DNA of 64,000 bases from Megamonas sp. UBA1799 (lineage in GTDB: Bacteria; Bacillota; Negativicutes; Selenomonadales; Selenomonadaceae), in assembly GCA_002319815.1 (NCBI GenBank), contig DCFR01000065.1:41229-105228 (forward strand), given 5' to 3'. Under the pieces are notes generated by a model. It was not told where the DNA came from. It was given only the letters and a program-made list of their open reading frames with translations, and did not search any database. Shown here in pieces: positions 46,718 to 55,375 of this stretch (positions are counted from its first letter, which is position 1; each line of letters starts with the position of its first letter). The position numbers were made by a program, and so were the translations under genes.

Positions 46718-47638
46718 GTGCGGATTTTTAAAATGTTTTTGACGGCATTAGGCTGCTTGCTGCTGCCGCTGCTGGCGGCGGCAACGGCTGAAGCCGCCGG
46801 ACAGTGGCGGCTGGATGGTAATGCTGATGCCGTTTTGCCGCGGAATTTCCGGTCCTGCCGGGAGGAGATTCCGGTCGATGCGGCGGCAGCGGAGGAACAG
46901 GATGATCTCTGTATTTCAGGCAGCGGCCAGCCCTCGGCTGCCGCGATGCCGCTGCTGTATCAACGGCTGAAAAGAGATGCGCCGGTGGGGGCGACAATCT
47001 ATATGGTGGATTTGCGTCAGGAATCGCATGGCTATGTAAATGGCCGTTCGATAAGCTGGTATATGCTGCATAACTGGGCGAATCAGGGGCTGACGGCGGA
47101 GGCGGTGGAAGCGGATGAAGAAAAGCGGCTGGCGGCGCTCCCGGGGCAGGGGCTGACGGCAGTTCCCTTGGGCAAGGCCGATATCCAGGAGCTAACCGCG
47201 TATACAGCTATCGTACATGCAGTTATGACGGAGCGCGAGGCGGCGGAACAGGCCGGATTTCATTATGTACGTTTTGCGGCAGCGGATCAGGCTTGGCCGG
47301 CGCCGCCAGTTGTGGACGCCTTTTTAGCGTTCTATAAAAATTTGCCGGCTGGACCGGTGTGGCTGCATTTTCACTGTCATGCCGGACATGGACGGACGAC
47401 AACGTTTATGATTTTATACGACATCCTGCGGCATCCCGATGTACCTCTGGAAGCCATTGCGGCTCGTCAGCGTCAGCTGGGCGGGTCGGATATTCTGGCC
47501 GGCAGTTTGGCGGATAATTGGCAGGCTGCATACGCCAATGACCGGGCGGCAAAATTACGGTTGTTTTATGCCTATGTGCAGGCGGAAAAGGCGCATGATT
47601 TTGCGATTTCGTGGAGCGACTGGCTGACGTCGCATTGA
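46718..47638 (+). CDS. PTP-like cysteine phytase / inositol-polyphosphate phosphatase, secreted
   Basis: The 306-residue product has a signal peptide (hydrophobic core, then AATAEAA). The protein tyrosine phosphatase loop reads HFHCHAGHGRTTT, that is HCxxGxGRT, with nucleophile Cys220 and Arg226. Sequence around it (MVDLRQESHGYVNGRSISWY; YVRFAAADQAWPAPPVVDAFLAFYKNLP) resembles the Selenomonas PTP-like phytases. Such enzymes remove phosphates from phytate outside the inner membrane. I chose GTG 46718 because AAAAGGAG lies 8 bases upstream; a GTG at 46697 is an alternative. The gene is alone, with a terminator on each side. Confidence 0.88.
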   Translation: MRIFKMFLTALGCLLLPLLAAATAEAAGQWRLDGNADAVLPRNFRSCREEIPVDAAAAEEQDDLCISGSGQPSAAAMPLLYQRLKRDAPVGATIYMVDLRQESHGYVNGRSISWYMLHNWANQGLTAEAVEADEEKRLAALPGQGLTAVPLGKADIQELTAYTAIVHAVMTEREAAEQAGFHYVRFAAADQAWPAPPVVDAFLAFYKNLPAGPVWLHFHCHAGHGRTTTFMILYDILRHPDVPLEAIAARQRQLGGSDILAGSLADNWQAAYANDRAAKLRLFYAYVQAEKAHDFAISWSDWLTSH

Positions 47639-47703
47639 TGGATTTAGCCGCGTCGGACAGTTGGCGTTTAGCGCCATCATTCTATAGCTTTTTGCAATAA
47701 AAC

Positions 47704-47736
47704 ATCCCGGCTGCACGATACGCGGCCGGGATATTT
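47704..47736. terminator. Intrinsic terminator between the phytase gene and the Fbp-type operon
   Basis: Arms ATCCCGGC and GCCGGGAT with a T-rich plus-strand tail; convergent genes meet here. Confidence 0.8.
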
Positions 47737-47745
47737 TATTCAGGT

Positions 47746-48813
47746 TTATTTTTCTTTATACCAGAAGGGACGTAAAAAGTGGATTGCACAGACTGCACCC
47801 GGTTCAGGCCCGGGATCGCGTCGTCCCTTTTGGACGCGCAGCACCTGATCGCCTACTTTGATCTGATAGTCTATGATTTCGCCTAGAAATGCTTTGCGGC
47901 TTACGATGCCGTGAAGTCCCGCCGGATCTTCCATATGGGTAAAGTCAATTTCAGAAGGCCGGCTGGCCAGTGATAGCAGAGCTGCATCGCGCAGACTGTC
48001 CGGCGGCTTTAGGGTCATCGGAACAGCTTCGCTCTGGTCCGGCAGGATGACATGTCCGTCCTGCGGTATCGCTTTAAGAAAATTGGAAAGACCGATAAAA
48101 CTGAATACAAATTGGTTGGCCGGGTGGTTGTAAATATTGAGAGGGGTGTCAATTTGCTGGACAACTCCCAGTTTCATGACCAGAATACGATCTGACAGGG
48201 CCATTGCTTCAGATTGGTCATGGGTGACATAGATAATGGAAAATCCATATTTTTGCTGTAGTTCTTTAATTTCAAACCGCATTTCTTCACGAAGATGCGG
48301 GTCCAGACTCGACAGCGGTTCATCGAGCAGCATGACGTCCGGATTAATGGCAAGGGCCCGGGCAAGCGCCACGCGCTGCTTACCGCCGCCGGACAGAAAG
48401 TCCGGGCTTTCATTGGCAGCGGACAGCAGGTTGGTCGCCTTTAACGCTTCTTTGGTGCGCTGATCGATTTCGCTATCCGGCAGCTTGCGAATGCGCAGAG
48501 GAAATGCAACGTTTTCATAAACGGATAAATGCGGCCATACGGCAAACGCTTGAAAAACCATACCAAAGTTGCGCTTTTCCGGCGGCAGATAGTGATTTTT
48601 TTTCGGAGAAGAAAGCAGGCGGTCGCCAACCCATACTTCGCCGTCACTGAGATCTTCAAAGCCGGCTACCATGCGCAAAGTAGTAGTTTTTCCACATCCG
48701 GACGGCCCTAGCATTGAAAAGCATTCTCCCTTGCCAATTTCAAAGTTAAGGGAGTTTACGGCGGTGACATCGCCAAATCGTTTGGTTACATTGACTAAGC
48801 GTACATAAGACAT
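47746..48813 (-). CDS. ABC transporter ATPase (FbpC/PotA-like), second ATPase of the operon
   Basis: The 355-residue product has GPSGCGKTTTL (Walker A), FLSGGGKQRVALARAL (signature with Gly-Lys in place of the usual Gln-Gln), MLLDEPLSSLDPH (Walker B) and a C-terminal TOBE-like regulatory domain. The ATG at 48813 follows AGGCAGGTG and lies just after the permease stop. It is a complete ATPase, so the operon encodes two. Confidence 0.87.
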   Translation of the reverse strand: MSYVRLVNVTKRFGDVTAVNSLNFEIGKGECFSMLGPSGCGKTTTLRMVAGFEDLSDGEVWVGDRLLSSPKKNHYLPPEKRNFGMVFQAFAVWPHLSVYENVAFPLRIRKLPDSEIDQRTKEALKATNLLSAANESPDFLSGGGKQRVALARALAINPDVMLLDEPLSSLDPHLREEMRFEIKELQQKYGFSIIYVTHDQSEAMALSDRILVMKLGVVQQIDTPLNIYNHPANQFVFSFIGLSNFLKAIPQDGHVILPDQSEAVPMTLKPPDSLRDAALLSLASRPSEIDFTHMEDPAGLHGIVSRKAFLGEIIDYQIKVGDQVLRVQKGRRDPGPEPGAVCAIHFLRPFWYKEK

Positions 48814-48817
48814 CGCG

Positions 48818-50509
48818 TCAGACACCTGCCTTTTTTGTGAAGTGATTGATAACGGACTGACCAAGAATGATAATAATCAAGGCAATACCGGCTAAGGCGG
48901 CCGAAATTACAGTTTCTCCATCTTCGTTCAGCGTATAAATAGCAACGCCGATGGTACGTGTCGTTGGGGCATAAAGCATAATAGACACAGTTAATTCACG
49001 CAGCGATGGCAGAAAAATCAGGAAGAAAGCGGCCAGCATGCCCGGCCGGACGAGCGGCAGGACAATGTCTCGCAGGGACTGCCACATAGTAGCGCCGCAG
49101 GCTCGCGAAGCTTCGACCAGTGAATCGTGGACTTGTTCTAACGCTGCTGAATTCGCTTTTAAAGAAAACGCCATATAACGGGCGATATACGCCACGAGAA
49201 TAATCCAGACGGTATTATAGAGATTAATGCCGAACTGGCCGCTCCAGGCTAGGATGACACCGAGAGCAATGACGGATCCCGGGACCGAAAATGGCAGCAT
49301 GCCCAGAAATTCCAGAATGCCTTTGCCGCGAACTTTCATTTTGACAATGACATAGGAAATCATAACGCCGGCAAACATGGTAATAATCGCCGCAGTAAAG
49401 CCCAACGTCACGCTGTTGAAAATAGCGTCGCGTGTGACTTTATAGTCAAACAAAATAAACTTGTAGTTGTCGAGCGAAAGATTGTCGAACGTAAAGGCCA
49501 GGCCATAGGTTTTCAGGCTGCCGACGAGAAAGATGACAACGGTAGGCAAAACGATCGTAAAGGCAATATACGCCAGACAGAAAATCATAAGCGGCATTCT
49601 TAGCCCGCGCAGTTTCAGTTCCATTGGGCGGAAACTTTTGCCGCCGATGATCTGATAATGTCCGGAGCCAAGAATCTTGCGCTGGGCATAGATGATAATC
49701 GCGGCTGATATGACCAGTACGGTAGCAAGTACGGTACCGGTGCGGATGGCATCAAAACTGCCGCCGCTCTGATGAATGCGCTCGTAAATCAGCGTTGGGA
49801 TATTGTAAATGCCGTTTTCAATTCCCAGCACCGCCACTGTGCCAAAATGAGCCATTGAGTACAGCATGATCAGCAATGCACCGGAAAGGATACTCGGCAT
49901 TACCAAAGGAATGGTAATCTTTCGCGTGATGGTGAACAGACCGGCTCCGGAAATACGCGCGGATTCTTCCAGCGTTGGGTCCATACGTTCCAGCGCGCCG
50001 CAAACCTGAATAAACACGAAAGGAAAGAGATACATGACTTCAACGGTGCTGATGCCAATATAGCTGTAAATATTGAAAATAGGACCAGTAAATCCCAGGT
50101 GTTGTATAAAAAATTGATTGATGAAACCGGCATTTGGTGAAAGCAGCATTTTCCAAGCCAATGCGCCGATAAAAGAAGGCAGCATGAACGGTACAAGAAA
50201 CATGCTCTTCATAAATGTCTTATGCGGCAGATCGGTACGCGTTACCAGCCAGGCAAAAAAAGTGCCAACTATGGTGCTGCCAATCGTGGTGCCGGTCGCG
50301 ATGATCAGGGAATTTTTCAGCGCTTGGAATGTCTGCGGTTCCTTGATAATTTCCAGCGCGCCGGCAAAATTGAATTCGTCATTCACCCAAAAGGCATTAA
50401 AAAGAATCAGCAGAACCGGGAACGCAACGACAATGACTAAAATGGCGATGGACAGAAATAATATAACCTGTGCTACGCCAAAGGAGCTTTTTGTTTTTAT
50501 GGAACTCAT
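48818..50509 (-). CDS. ABC transporter permease, fused double-domain (FbpB-like)
   Basis: The 563-residue product has about 12 helices in two homologous halves, each with an EAA loop (ARISGAGLFTITRKITIPLVMP and ASRACGATMWQSLRDIVLPLVRP). This is typical for Fe3+ and related small-substrate transporters. Its start overlaps the stop of the first ATPase by four bases. Confidence 0.9.
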   Translation of the reverse strand: MSSIKTKSSFGVAQVILFLSIAILVIVVAFPVLLILFNAFWVNDEFNFAGALEIIKEPQTFQALKNSLIIATGTTIGSTIVGTFFAWLVTRTDLPHKTFMKSMFLVPFMLPSFIGALAWKMLLSPNAGFINQFFIQHLGFTGPIFNIYSYIGISTVEVMYLFPFVFIQVCGALERMDPTLEESARISGAGLFTITRKITIPLVMPSILSGALLIMLYSMAHFGTVAVLGIENGIYNIPTLIYERIHQSGGSFDAIRTGTVLATVLVISAAIIIYAQRKILGSGHYQIIGGKSFRPMELKLRGLRMPLMIFCLAYIAFTIVLPTVVIFLVGSLKTYGLAFTFDNLSLDNYKFILFDYKVTRDAIFNSVTLGFTAAIITMFAGVMISYVIVKMKVRGKGILEFLGMLPFSVPGSVIALGVILAWSGQFGINLYNTVWIILVAYIARYMAFSLKANSAALEQVHDSLVEASRACGATMWQSLRDIVLPLVRPGMLAAFFLIFLPSLRELTVSIMLYAPTTRTIGVAIYTLNEDGETVISAALAGIALIIIILGQSVINHFTKKAGV

Positions 50510-51597
50510 GGCTGCGCCGCCTCCTTTACCTTGTCTGCTTCAAACCAAAGCAGGTTGAGGAATCGTATGGTGCATATGTCGCCGGCTTTAAACATTAAGT
50601 TCTCTGAAAGAGCGCGATGGGTTTCAATACTGGTACGCAGGTGGGCTCCGTCAATTTCAATGAGATAATCCATCATAGCACCGAGGAAGTTGGCGCGCCG
50701 CACAATGCCTCTGAGACCTTCGCCATCGCGGGCTATCTGCACATCCGACGGACGAAAACCAGCGATCCAGTGGGCCGTATCTCCTTCGGGGGATTTCCAG
50801 GGAACCGGCTGCTGTCCCTTCCCTACTAGGTAAGCGCCATTTTCCCGGCGGACCTCAATGGAGTTGGCAATGCCCATAAAATGGAATACAAATGGATTCA
50901 CCGGTTGTTCAAAAATTTCCCAAGGGGTGCCAATCTGTTGAATTTCTCCTGTTTCGTTCATAACGGCTACGCGATCAGAAATAGCCAGGCCGATTTCCTG
51001 ATCATGGGTTACATACAGGACGGTGATGTCAAGTTTTCGCTGCAGCTCTTTGATTTCAAAGCGCATCTCCTCGCGCAGATTCGCGTCAAGATTGGACAGC
51101 GGTTCATCCAGCAGCATGAGCGACGGGTTGCCGACAAGGGCGCGAGCTAAGGCGACGCGCTGCTGTTGGCCGCCGGAAAGCTCGGACGGCAGGCGCTTGT
51201 CAAGCCCGTGCATGCCAACAATGTCGATCATCTTCATGACTTGTTCCCGCATTTCTTCTTTAGGTCGTTTGGCGATTTTGAGTGGGTAAGCAACATTTTC
51301 AAATACCGTCATATGCGGCCAGACGGCATAATCCTGAAAAACAATGCCCAGACCGCGATTTTCCGGTGGAATTTCCAGTCGGTGCGCTACATCGCTCACC
51401 AGAGTATCGTCAATATAAATTTTGCCGGCGTCTGGTGATTCAAACCCGGCGAGCAGGCGGAGTAAAACTGTTTTGCCGCAGCCCGACGGACCCAGCAGGG
51501 TAAAACATTCTCCTTTTTTGATTGCCAGCGTCAGATTTTTGTGCACCTGATGCTGGCCGTAGCTTTTGGCTACTCCTTCGACACGGATAATATCCAT
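50506..51597 (-). CDS. ABC transporter ATPase (FbpC/PotA-like), first ATPase of the operon
   Basis: The 363-residue product has GPSGCGKTVLLRLLAGFE, LSGGQQQRVALARALVG and LMLLDEPLSNLDAN, with a C-terminal regulatory domain. ATG 51597 follows GGAGGAGG. Both ATPases keep all catalytic motifs. Confidence 0.9.
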   Translation of the reverse strand: MDIIRVEGVAKSYGQHQVHKNLTLAIKKGECFTLLGPSGCGKTVLLRLLAGFESPDAGKIYIDDTLVSDVAHRLEIPPENRGLGIVFQDYAVWPHMTVFENVAYPLKIAKRPKEEMREQVMKMIDIVGMHGLDKRLPSELSGGQQQRVALARALVGNPSLMLLDEPLSNLDANLREEMRFEIKELQRKLDITVLYVTHDQEIGLAISDRVAVMNETGEIQQIGTPWEIFEQPVNPFVFHFMGIANSIEVRRENGAYLVGKGQQPVPWKSPEGDTAHWIAGFRPSDVQIARDGEGLRGIVRRANFLGAMMDYLIEIDGAHLRTSIETHRALSENLMFKAGDICTIRFLNLLWFEADKVKEAAQP

Positions 51598-51644
51598 CTA
51601 TTATCCTCCTCCAGTTTCATTAGTATAAAAAATTCTTCCGGAGC

Positions 51645-51683
51645 AAAAAACAACAGCGGGAACGAACCAGGTCGTCCCGCTGC
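51645..51683 (-). terminator. Terminator-like hairpin after the binding-protein gene
   Basis: On the minus strand AGCAGCGGGA pairs with TCCCGCTGT and is followed by TTTTTT. Likely lowers expression of the ATPase and permease genes relative to the binding protein. Confidence 0.82.
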
Positions 51684-51711
51684 TATAAACCGGATTCGTT
51701 TTTCAGGCAGA

Positions 51712-52746
51712 TTACTTTTTACTGAGTATATCCGTGAATTGTTTAATCGTGGCTTCTTTTTGCGGAAGAATTTCTGTATAGTTTACTTTGATGGCATTTT
51801 TCATAGCATCCGCCGGAGACGGCAAATGGAATTTTGCCGGGATATCAACGTCCGAACGCACCGGCAGTGTACCCTGCTGGGCAACCAGTGCCTGCGCTTC
51901 CTGACTCAGCAGATAATCAACAAATTTTTGCGCGGCGTCCATATTGGACGAGCCCTTGAAGATCGCGACCGGGCTGGGTACAACAAGCAGTTCCGGCGGG
52001 TAGCAGAGCTGCATGTGGGCCCCCTTGCCAATTTTGCTGTTGGTGATATAGTCTACTGCCAGACTGGCAAAAAGTTCACTTGATGAGGTATCATCAACAA
52101 CCTGACCAGACCCTTTGCCAATGCGGGCGCCATTATCATGCAGCTGCTGGAAGAAATCCCAGCCGAATTTTTGCTGCAGCAGAGCAATACTCATGTAAGA
52201 CGTGCCGGAGAGAGCCGGATCAGCGATGCCAAAAGCACCCTTGTATTCCGGTTTCAAAAGATCCGACCATTGTGTGGGCGGTTCTTTGATTTTGTCGGTA
52301 TTGATGGCGATGCCCAATGTGCCGAGACGAGCTGCGGTGAAACTGCCGTCATAATCATCAAACGGATTGATGAGGTCTTTTAGCACGGGGGACTTATAAA
52401 TTTCCAGAATGCCGTCTTTTTTCATCTGATAAAAGTCGGGGACTTCACTTGTCCAGATAACATCAGCTAAAATGTGGCCGCTTTGACGTTCTGCGGCAAT
52501 TTTTGCCATAAGTTTTCCGGCACCGGCCGATTGATAATCGACATCGATATCCGGATACTTTTTCTTAAAGCCTTCGACAATGCTGCTGATAAGCGACTCT
52601 TTCATGGACGTATAGACAACGAGCTTGTTGCCTTTAGCGCCAGCACCGGAGGAGCTGGACTGCTGCTTTGGCCCGCCGCCGCAGCCGGCGAAAATCACGC
52701 TGCATATTGCCATGACCAGAAGCAGGATCAAACCATTCTTTTTCAT
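51712..52746 (-). CDS. ABC transporter substrate-binding lipoprotein (FbpA-like, family 1)
   Basis: The 344-residue product has a lipobox ending at Cys22 (VIFAGCGGG), a Ser/Gly-rich tether, then LVVYTSMKESLISSIVEGFKKKYPDIDVDYQSAGAGKLMAKIAAERQSG, as in Fe3+ and 2-aminoethylphosphonate binding proteins. Metal-ligating tyrosines cannot be assigned with confidence, so the substrate is open. ATG 52746 lies after AGAGGTGG; GTG 52755 overlaps that site. Confidence 0.85.
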   Translation of the reverse strand: MKKNGLILLLVMAICSVIFAGCGGGPKQQSSSSGAGAKGNKLVVYTSMKESLISSIVEGFKKKYPDIDVDYQSAGAGKLMAKIAAERQSGHILADVIWTSEVPDFYQMKKDGILEIYKSPVLKDLINPFDDYDGSFTAARLGTLGIAINTDKIKEPPTQWSDLLKPEYKGAFGIADPALSGTSYMSIALLQQKFGWDFFQQLHDNGARIGKGSGQVVDDTSSSELFASLAVDYITNSKIGKGAHMQLCYPPELLVVPSPVAIFKGSSNMDAAQKFVDYLLSQEAQALVAQQGTLPVRSDVDIPAKFHLPSPADAMKNAIKVNYTEILPQKEATIKQFTDILSKK

Positions 52747-52890
52747 TTTTTCCACCTCTTTATAAATTTTGGCTGCCGGTTGCTGTCAACGCACTATCGC
52801 CCCTTTCGTGAGTTCCTGGCGGCATTCGTCAGCCGATTGACATAACGAGAATTGACAAAATCTTAACAAAAAAATAACAATTACGAATTT

Positions 52891-52919
52891 ATTATAGCAA
52901 TGGCAACCTAAATAGTCAA
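52891..52919 (-). promoter_or_regulatory. Promoter of the Fbp-type operon
   Basis: On the minus strand TTGACT (52919-52914) and TATAAT (52896-52891) with a 17-base spacer. The leader is about 135 bases. Confidence 0.85.
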
Positions 52920-53051
52920 TAAAAAATGATGTATTCCGATGATTCTCTTTATATTTGCCGCTGTGGCATTAGAGACAGTTGGCAAAGCGCGGTGCAGGCA
53001 AGAATGTGTTATAATAGAAAGGATATTTTACATCAGGTGAGAGGGAAAAGT

Positions 53052-53756
53052 ATGTCATTATTAAAACGGTATTTAATTTTTGCAGTGGGTATTCTTATTC
53101 AGGCGGCGGGGATATCTTTGGTTGTTAAAAGCCTTCTGGGGACGTCGCCGATTTCCAGTATTCCTTATGTGCTTAGTTTATGGTCGAATTATACGTTGGG
53201 GGAAATGACCTTTGCGGTGAATATGCTTTTTTTCCTGGCGCAGATTTTGATCCTGCGGCGTAATTTTGAATGGGTGCAGGTGCTGCAGGTTCCGGTTACT
53301 TTGTTATTTTCTGGCTTTATAGATGTGACGATGTTTTTATTTGCCGGGGTGATGCCCGAGGCTTATTTGATGCGGTTGATCGTGCTGTTTTCCGGAGCGG
53401 CGTTCATTGCGCTCGGCGTAGCGCTGCAGGTCATTGCGCATGTGCTCATGCTGCCGGGAGAAGGAATTGTCAATGCGATTGCGACCCATTGGAAGATTGA
53501 TTTTGGCAAAACCAAGACAGCGTTTGACATTTCGTTGGTGCTTTGCGCGGCAGGGTGCAGCGCGGCCGGATTGCATAGTATTGAAGGCATCCGGGAAGGC
53601 ACGCTGATTTCTGCCGCGATTACCGGCAGCATCGCCCGCTTTTTTATTCGTCATCTGAGCCGGATGGGGGAAGATGGGCAGCTTACTTTTTGTTGGGGCG
53701 GAGAGCGGAGCGAGTTGCCGGCCGTACAGTATGCTGCGCCGACAGATCGTAAATAA
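53052..53756 (+). CDS. YczE/YitT-like integral membrane protein
   Basis: The 234-residue product has about five to six helices and the pattern GILIQAAGISLVVKSLLGTSPISSIPYVLSL common in YczE-like proteins (DUF6198). Its function is unknown. ATG 53052 follows GGTGAGAGGG; the frame is open further upstream across the intergenic region. Confidence 0.75.
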   Translation: MSLLKRYLIFAVGILIQAAGISLVVKSLLGTSPISSIPYVLSLWSNYTLGEMTFAVNMLFFLAQILILRRNFEWVQVLQVPVTLLFSGFIDVTMFLFAGVMPEAYLMRLIVLFSGAAFIALGVALQVIAHVLMLPGEGIVNAIATHWKIDFGKTKTAFDISLVLCAAGCSAAGLHSIEGIREGTLISAAITGSIARFFIRHLSRMGEDGQLTFCWGGERSELPAVQYAAPTDRK

Positions 53757-53811
53757 GGTAGATAAAATTTTCCTGGGTTAGAAATGAGGGTTTCAGGTCT
53801 TTGTTGGAAAT

Positions 53812-53841
53812 GGACACAGTTATTTTTGTGTCCGTTTTTTT
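53812..53841 (+). terminator. Intrinsic terminator after the YczE-like gene
   Basis: GGACACA (53812-53818) pairs with TGTGTCC (53827-53833), then T residues. Confidence 0.88.
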
Positions 53842-53846
53842 AGCGG

Positions 53847-53875
53847 TTGACATCAAGAGGGATTTGTCTTATATT
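53847..53875 (+). promoter_or_regulatory. Promoter of the permease-gntR-asparaginase operon
   Basis: TTGACA (53847-53852) and TATATT (53870-53875), 17-base spacer. Confidence 0.85.
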
Positions 53876-53906
53876 ACTGGTATACCGCATACCGGTATAT
53901 TACCAA
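53876..53906. promoter_or_regulatory. Tandem palindromes GGTATACC and ATACCGGTAT, candidate GntR operator
   Basis: Two overlapping palindromic blocks cover the transcription start. TGGTATACC fits the NGTATACN pattern bound by FadR/FCD-type GntR proteins, one of which is encoded in this operon. Binding is inferred. Confidence 0.6.
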
Positions 53907-53917
53907 CCATCATAAGA

Positions 53918-54014
53918 GAAACACCATGCAGTTTGCATGTGTGCCGCGCATTCCTATCAAAGCAGATAGGGGATGTGCCGCAGACAGGCGCTGTGTGGTG
54001 TTTTTTTTATGGAG
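53918..54014 (+). ncRNA. Structured leader with intrinsic terminator before the permease gene
   Basis: AAACACCA near the 5' end pairs with TGGTGTTT at the 3' end, followed by T residues. Between them sit at least one strong hairpin (CATTCCTATC with GATAGGGGATG) and GC-rich segments. I recognise no known riboswitch class. It is placed as an attenuator of the permease. Confidence 0.6.
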
Positions 54015-54034
54015 ACAGATTGAGGAGGATTTTT

Positions 54035-55306
54035 ATGGAAATGGCACAGGTGTTAATGGGAGTTACTCTTTTACTGATGGTGTGGGGCAAAACGCCTTTA
54101 TATCTGACGGCTATTTTAGGATCGTCGCTGGCTGCTTTAGCCGCTGGATTTCCAGTGGCCGGCAAAGCGGAAGTAACTTTGCTGAAACTGATCAATGGCG
54201 GGCTGAATCCGGTGATTGCCGATATGACCGGGGTGTTACTGTTTGTCGGTATTCTGGAAACCTCGGGATTTTTAAAGGTAATCATTCAAAAGGTGATGGC
54301 CTGGGGTTCGAAGCTGGGCGGAGCACCGGGCATTACGGCGGCGGGCAGCCTGGCGGCTGGCTGCATCGGGGCGCTAACTGGTTTTACACAGCCGGCCATT
54401 ACGGCTGTTATCACCGGACCGGCGGCTACCAAGCTGGGCATGGATCCCAATAAAACAGCCGGCTTGGCAGCGCATGCAGGGCACTTTGGCAATTTTGCCG
54501 GGTTTACGCATCCAACGCAGGTCGCGGTAGTGGCGACGGCGGCGATTGGATTTGGGGCCATTAACGTTGTCGGAGCTATTGTCGGCCTGTCGATTATTTT
54601 GTTTAGTTGTCTGCGGCTGGTACGCGAAATGAAGCAGAAAAAAGAGCTGGTTTCTCAAATGTTGGTGGACGAAGTGGAAAAGTCTTTTGAGAATGAGATG
54701 CCGTTTGGTTTTGGTACGGCCATTGCGCCATTTTTGTTGTTTTGTCTGGGCTTTATACTTGGCTATCCGGTCTTTTTGGTTGGGACTGTCTGTGCGGTGA
54801 TGACTGTACTGTTGGCTAAAATGCCGGTCAGCCGCGGGGAAAATGCAATGCTTGCCGGCGTGGGTAAGATTGCCACGCCGCTGGTCGCAACCATCAGTTT
54901 CCTTTTTATGAGCGGGGTTATGAATAAAATTGGTTTGGTGCAGACCATTTCCGATATTATGGGACCGGCGGTAGCCGTGGCGCCGATTCAGACCATGCTG
55001 ATTGTATCCGCACTGGCCGGATTCTTTACACAGTCAAACGCCGCTTCCGTGGCGATTGATGTTCCTTTTCTGCAGGTTGTTTTGGCAGCCGGAGCTGATC
55101 CGCTGACAGCAGCTTGTGCGGCGGCTGGCGGATCGGCTGTGATGCAGTATTATTTGACCGGCGGTCCCGTGGCGGCGCTTTCTACCGTCATTCCCGTGGT
55201 GGAAGGATCCAATTTGAAGGATGCCAACCGTTTCCAGCGGCCGGCTATGCTGTTCGGATTTTTGGTATTGTTTGTGATTACGGGATTCATGACCGTGCTG
55301 CGCTAA
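54035..55306 (+). CDS. GntP/CitMHS-like permease (organic acid or amino acid transport)
   Basis: The 423-residue product has about 12 helices and repeats of GxxxP-rich loops (GFTQPAITAVITGPAATKLG, GFTHPTQVAVVATAA, FFTQSNAASVAIDVPFLQ), as in ion-transporter superfamily carriers for gluconate, citrate or dicarboxylates. The operon also encodes an asparaginase, so aspartate, asparagine or C4-dicarboxylates are candidate substrates. ATG 54035 follows TGAGGAGG; the upstream open frame spans the leader RNA. Confidence 0.7.
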   Translation: MEMAQVLMGVTLLLMVWGKTPLYLTAILGSSLAALAAGFPVAGKAEVTLLKLINGGLNPVIADMTGVLLFVGILETSGFLKVIIQKVMAWGSKLGGAPGITAAGSLAAGCIGALTGFTQPAITAVITGPAATKLGMDPNKTAGLAAHAGHFGNFAGFTHPTQVAVVATAAIGFGAINVVGAIVGLSIILFSCLRLVREMKQKKELVSQMLVDEVEKSFENEMPFGFGTAIAPFLLFCLGFILGYPVFLVGTVCAVMTVLLAKMPVSRGENAMLAGVGKIATPLVATISFLFMSGVMNKIGLVQTISDIMGPAVAVAPIQTMLIVSALAGFFTQSNAASVAIDVPFLQVVLAAGADPLTAACAAAGGSAVMQYYLTGGPVAALSTVIPVVEGSNLKDANRFQRPAMLFGFLVLFVITGFMTVLR

Positions 55307-55375
55307 TTTTTTCTGTACAAGAGATACGCTTTTCTCCTATAATGAAAAAAATAATGGAGACAGGAAGCGGTAACG

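Noticed and set aside
53926..54453. Plus-strand open frame of 175 codons starting in the permease leader
   Set aside because: Considered as a leader peptide, but it has no stop near the terminator and overlaps the permease in another frame.
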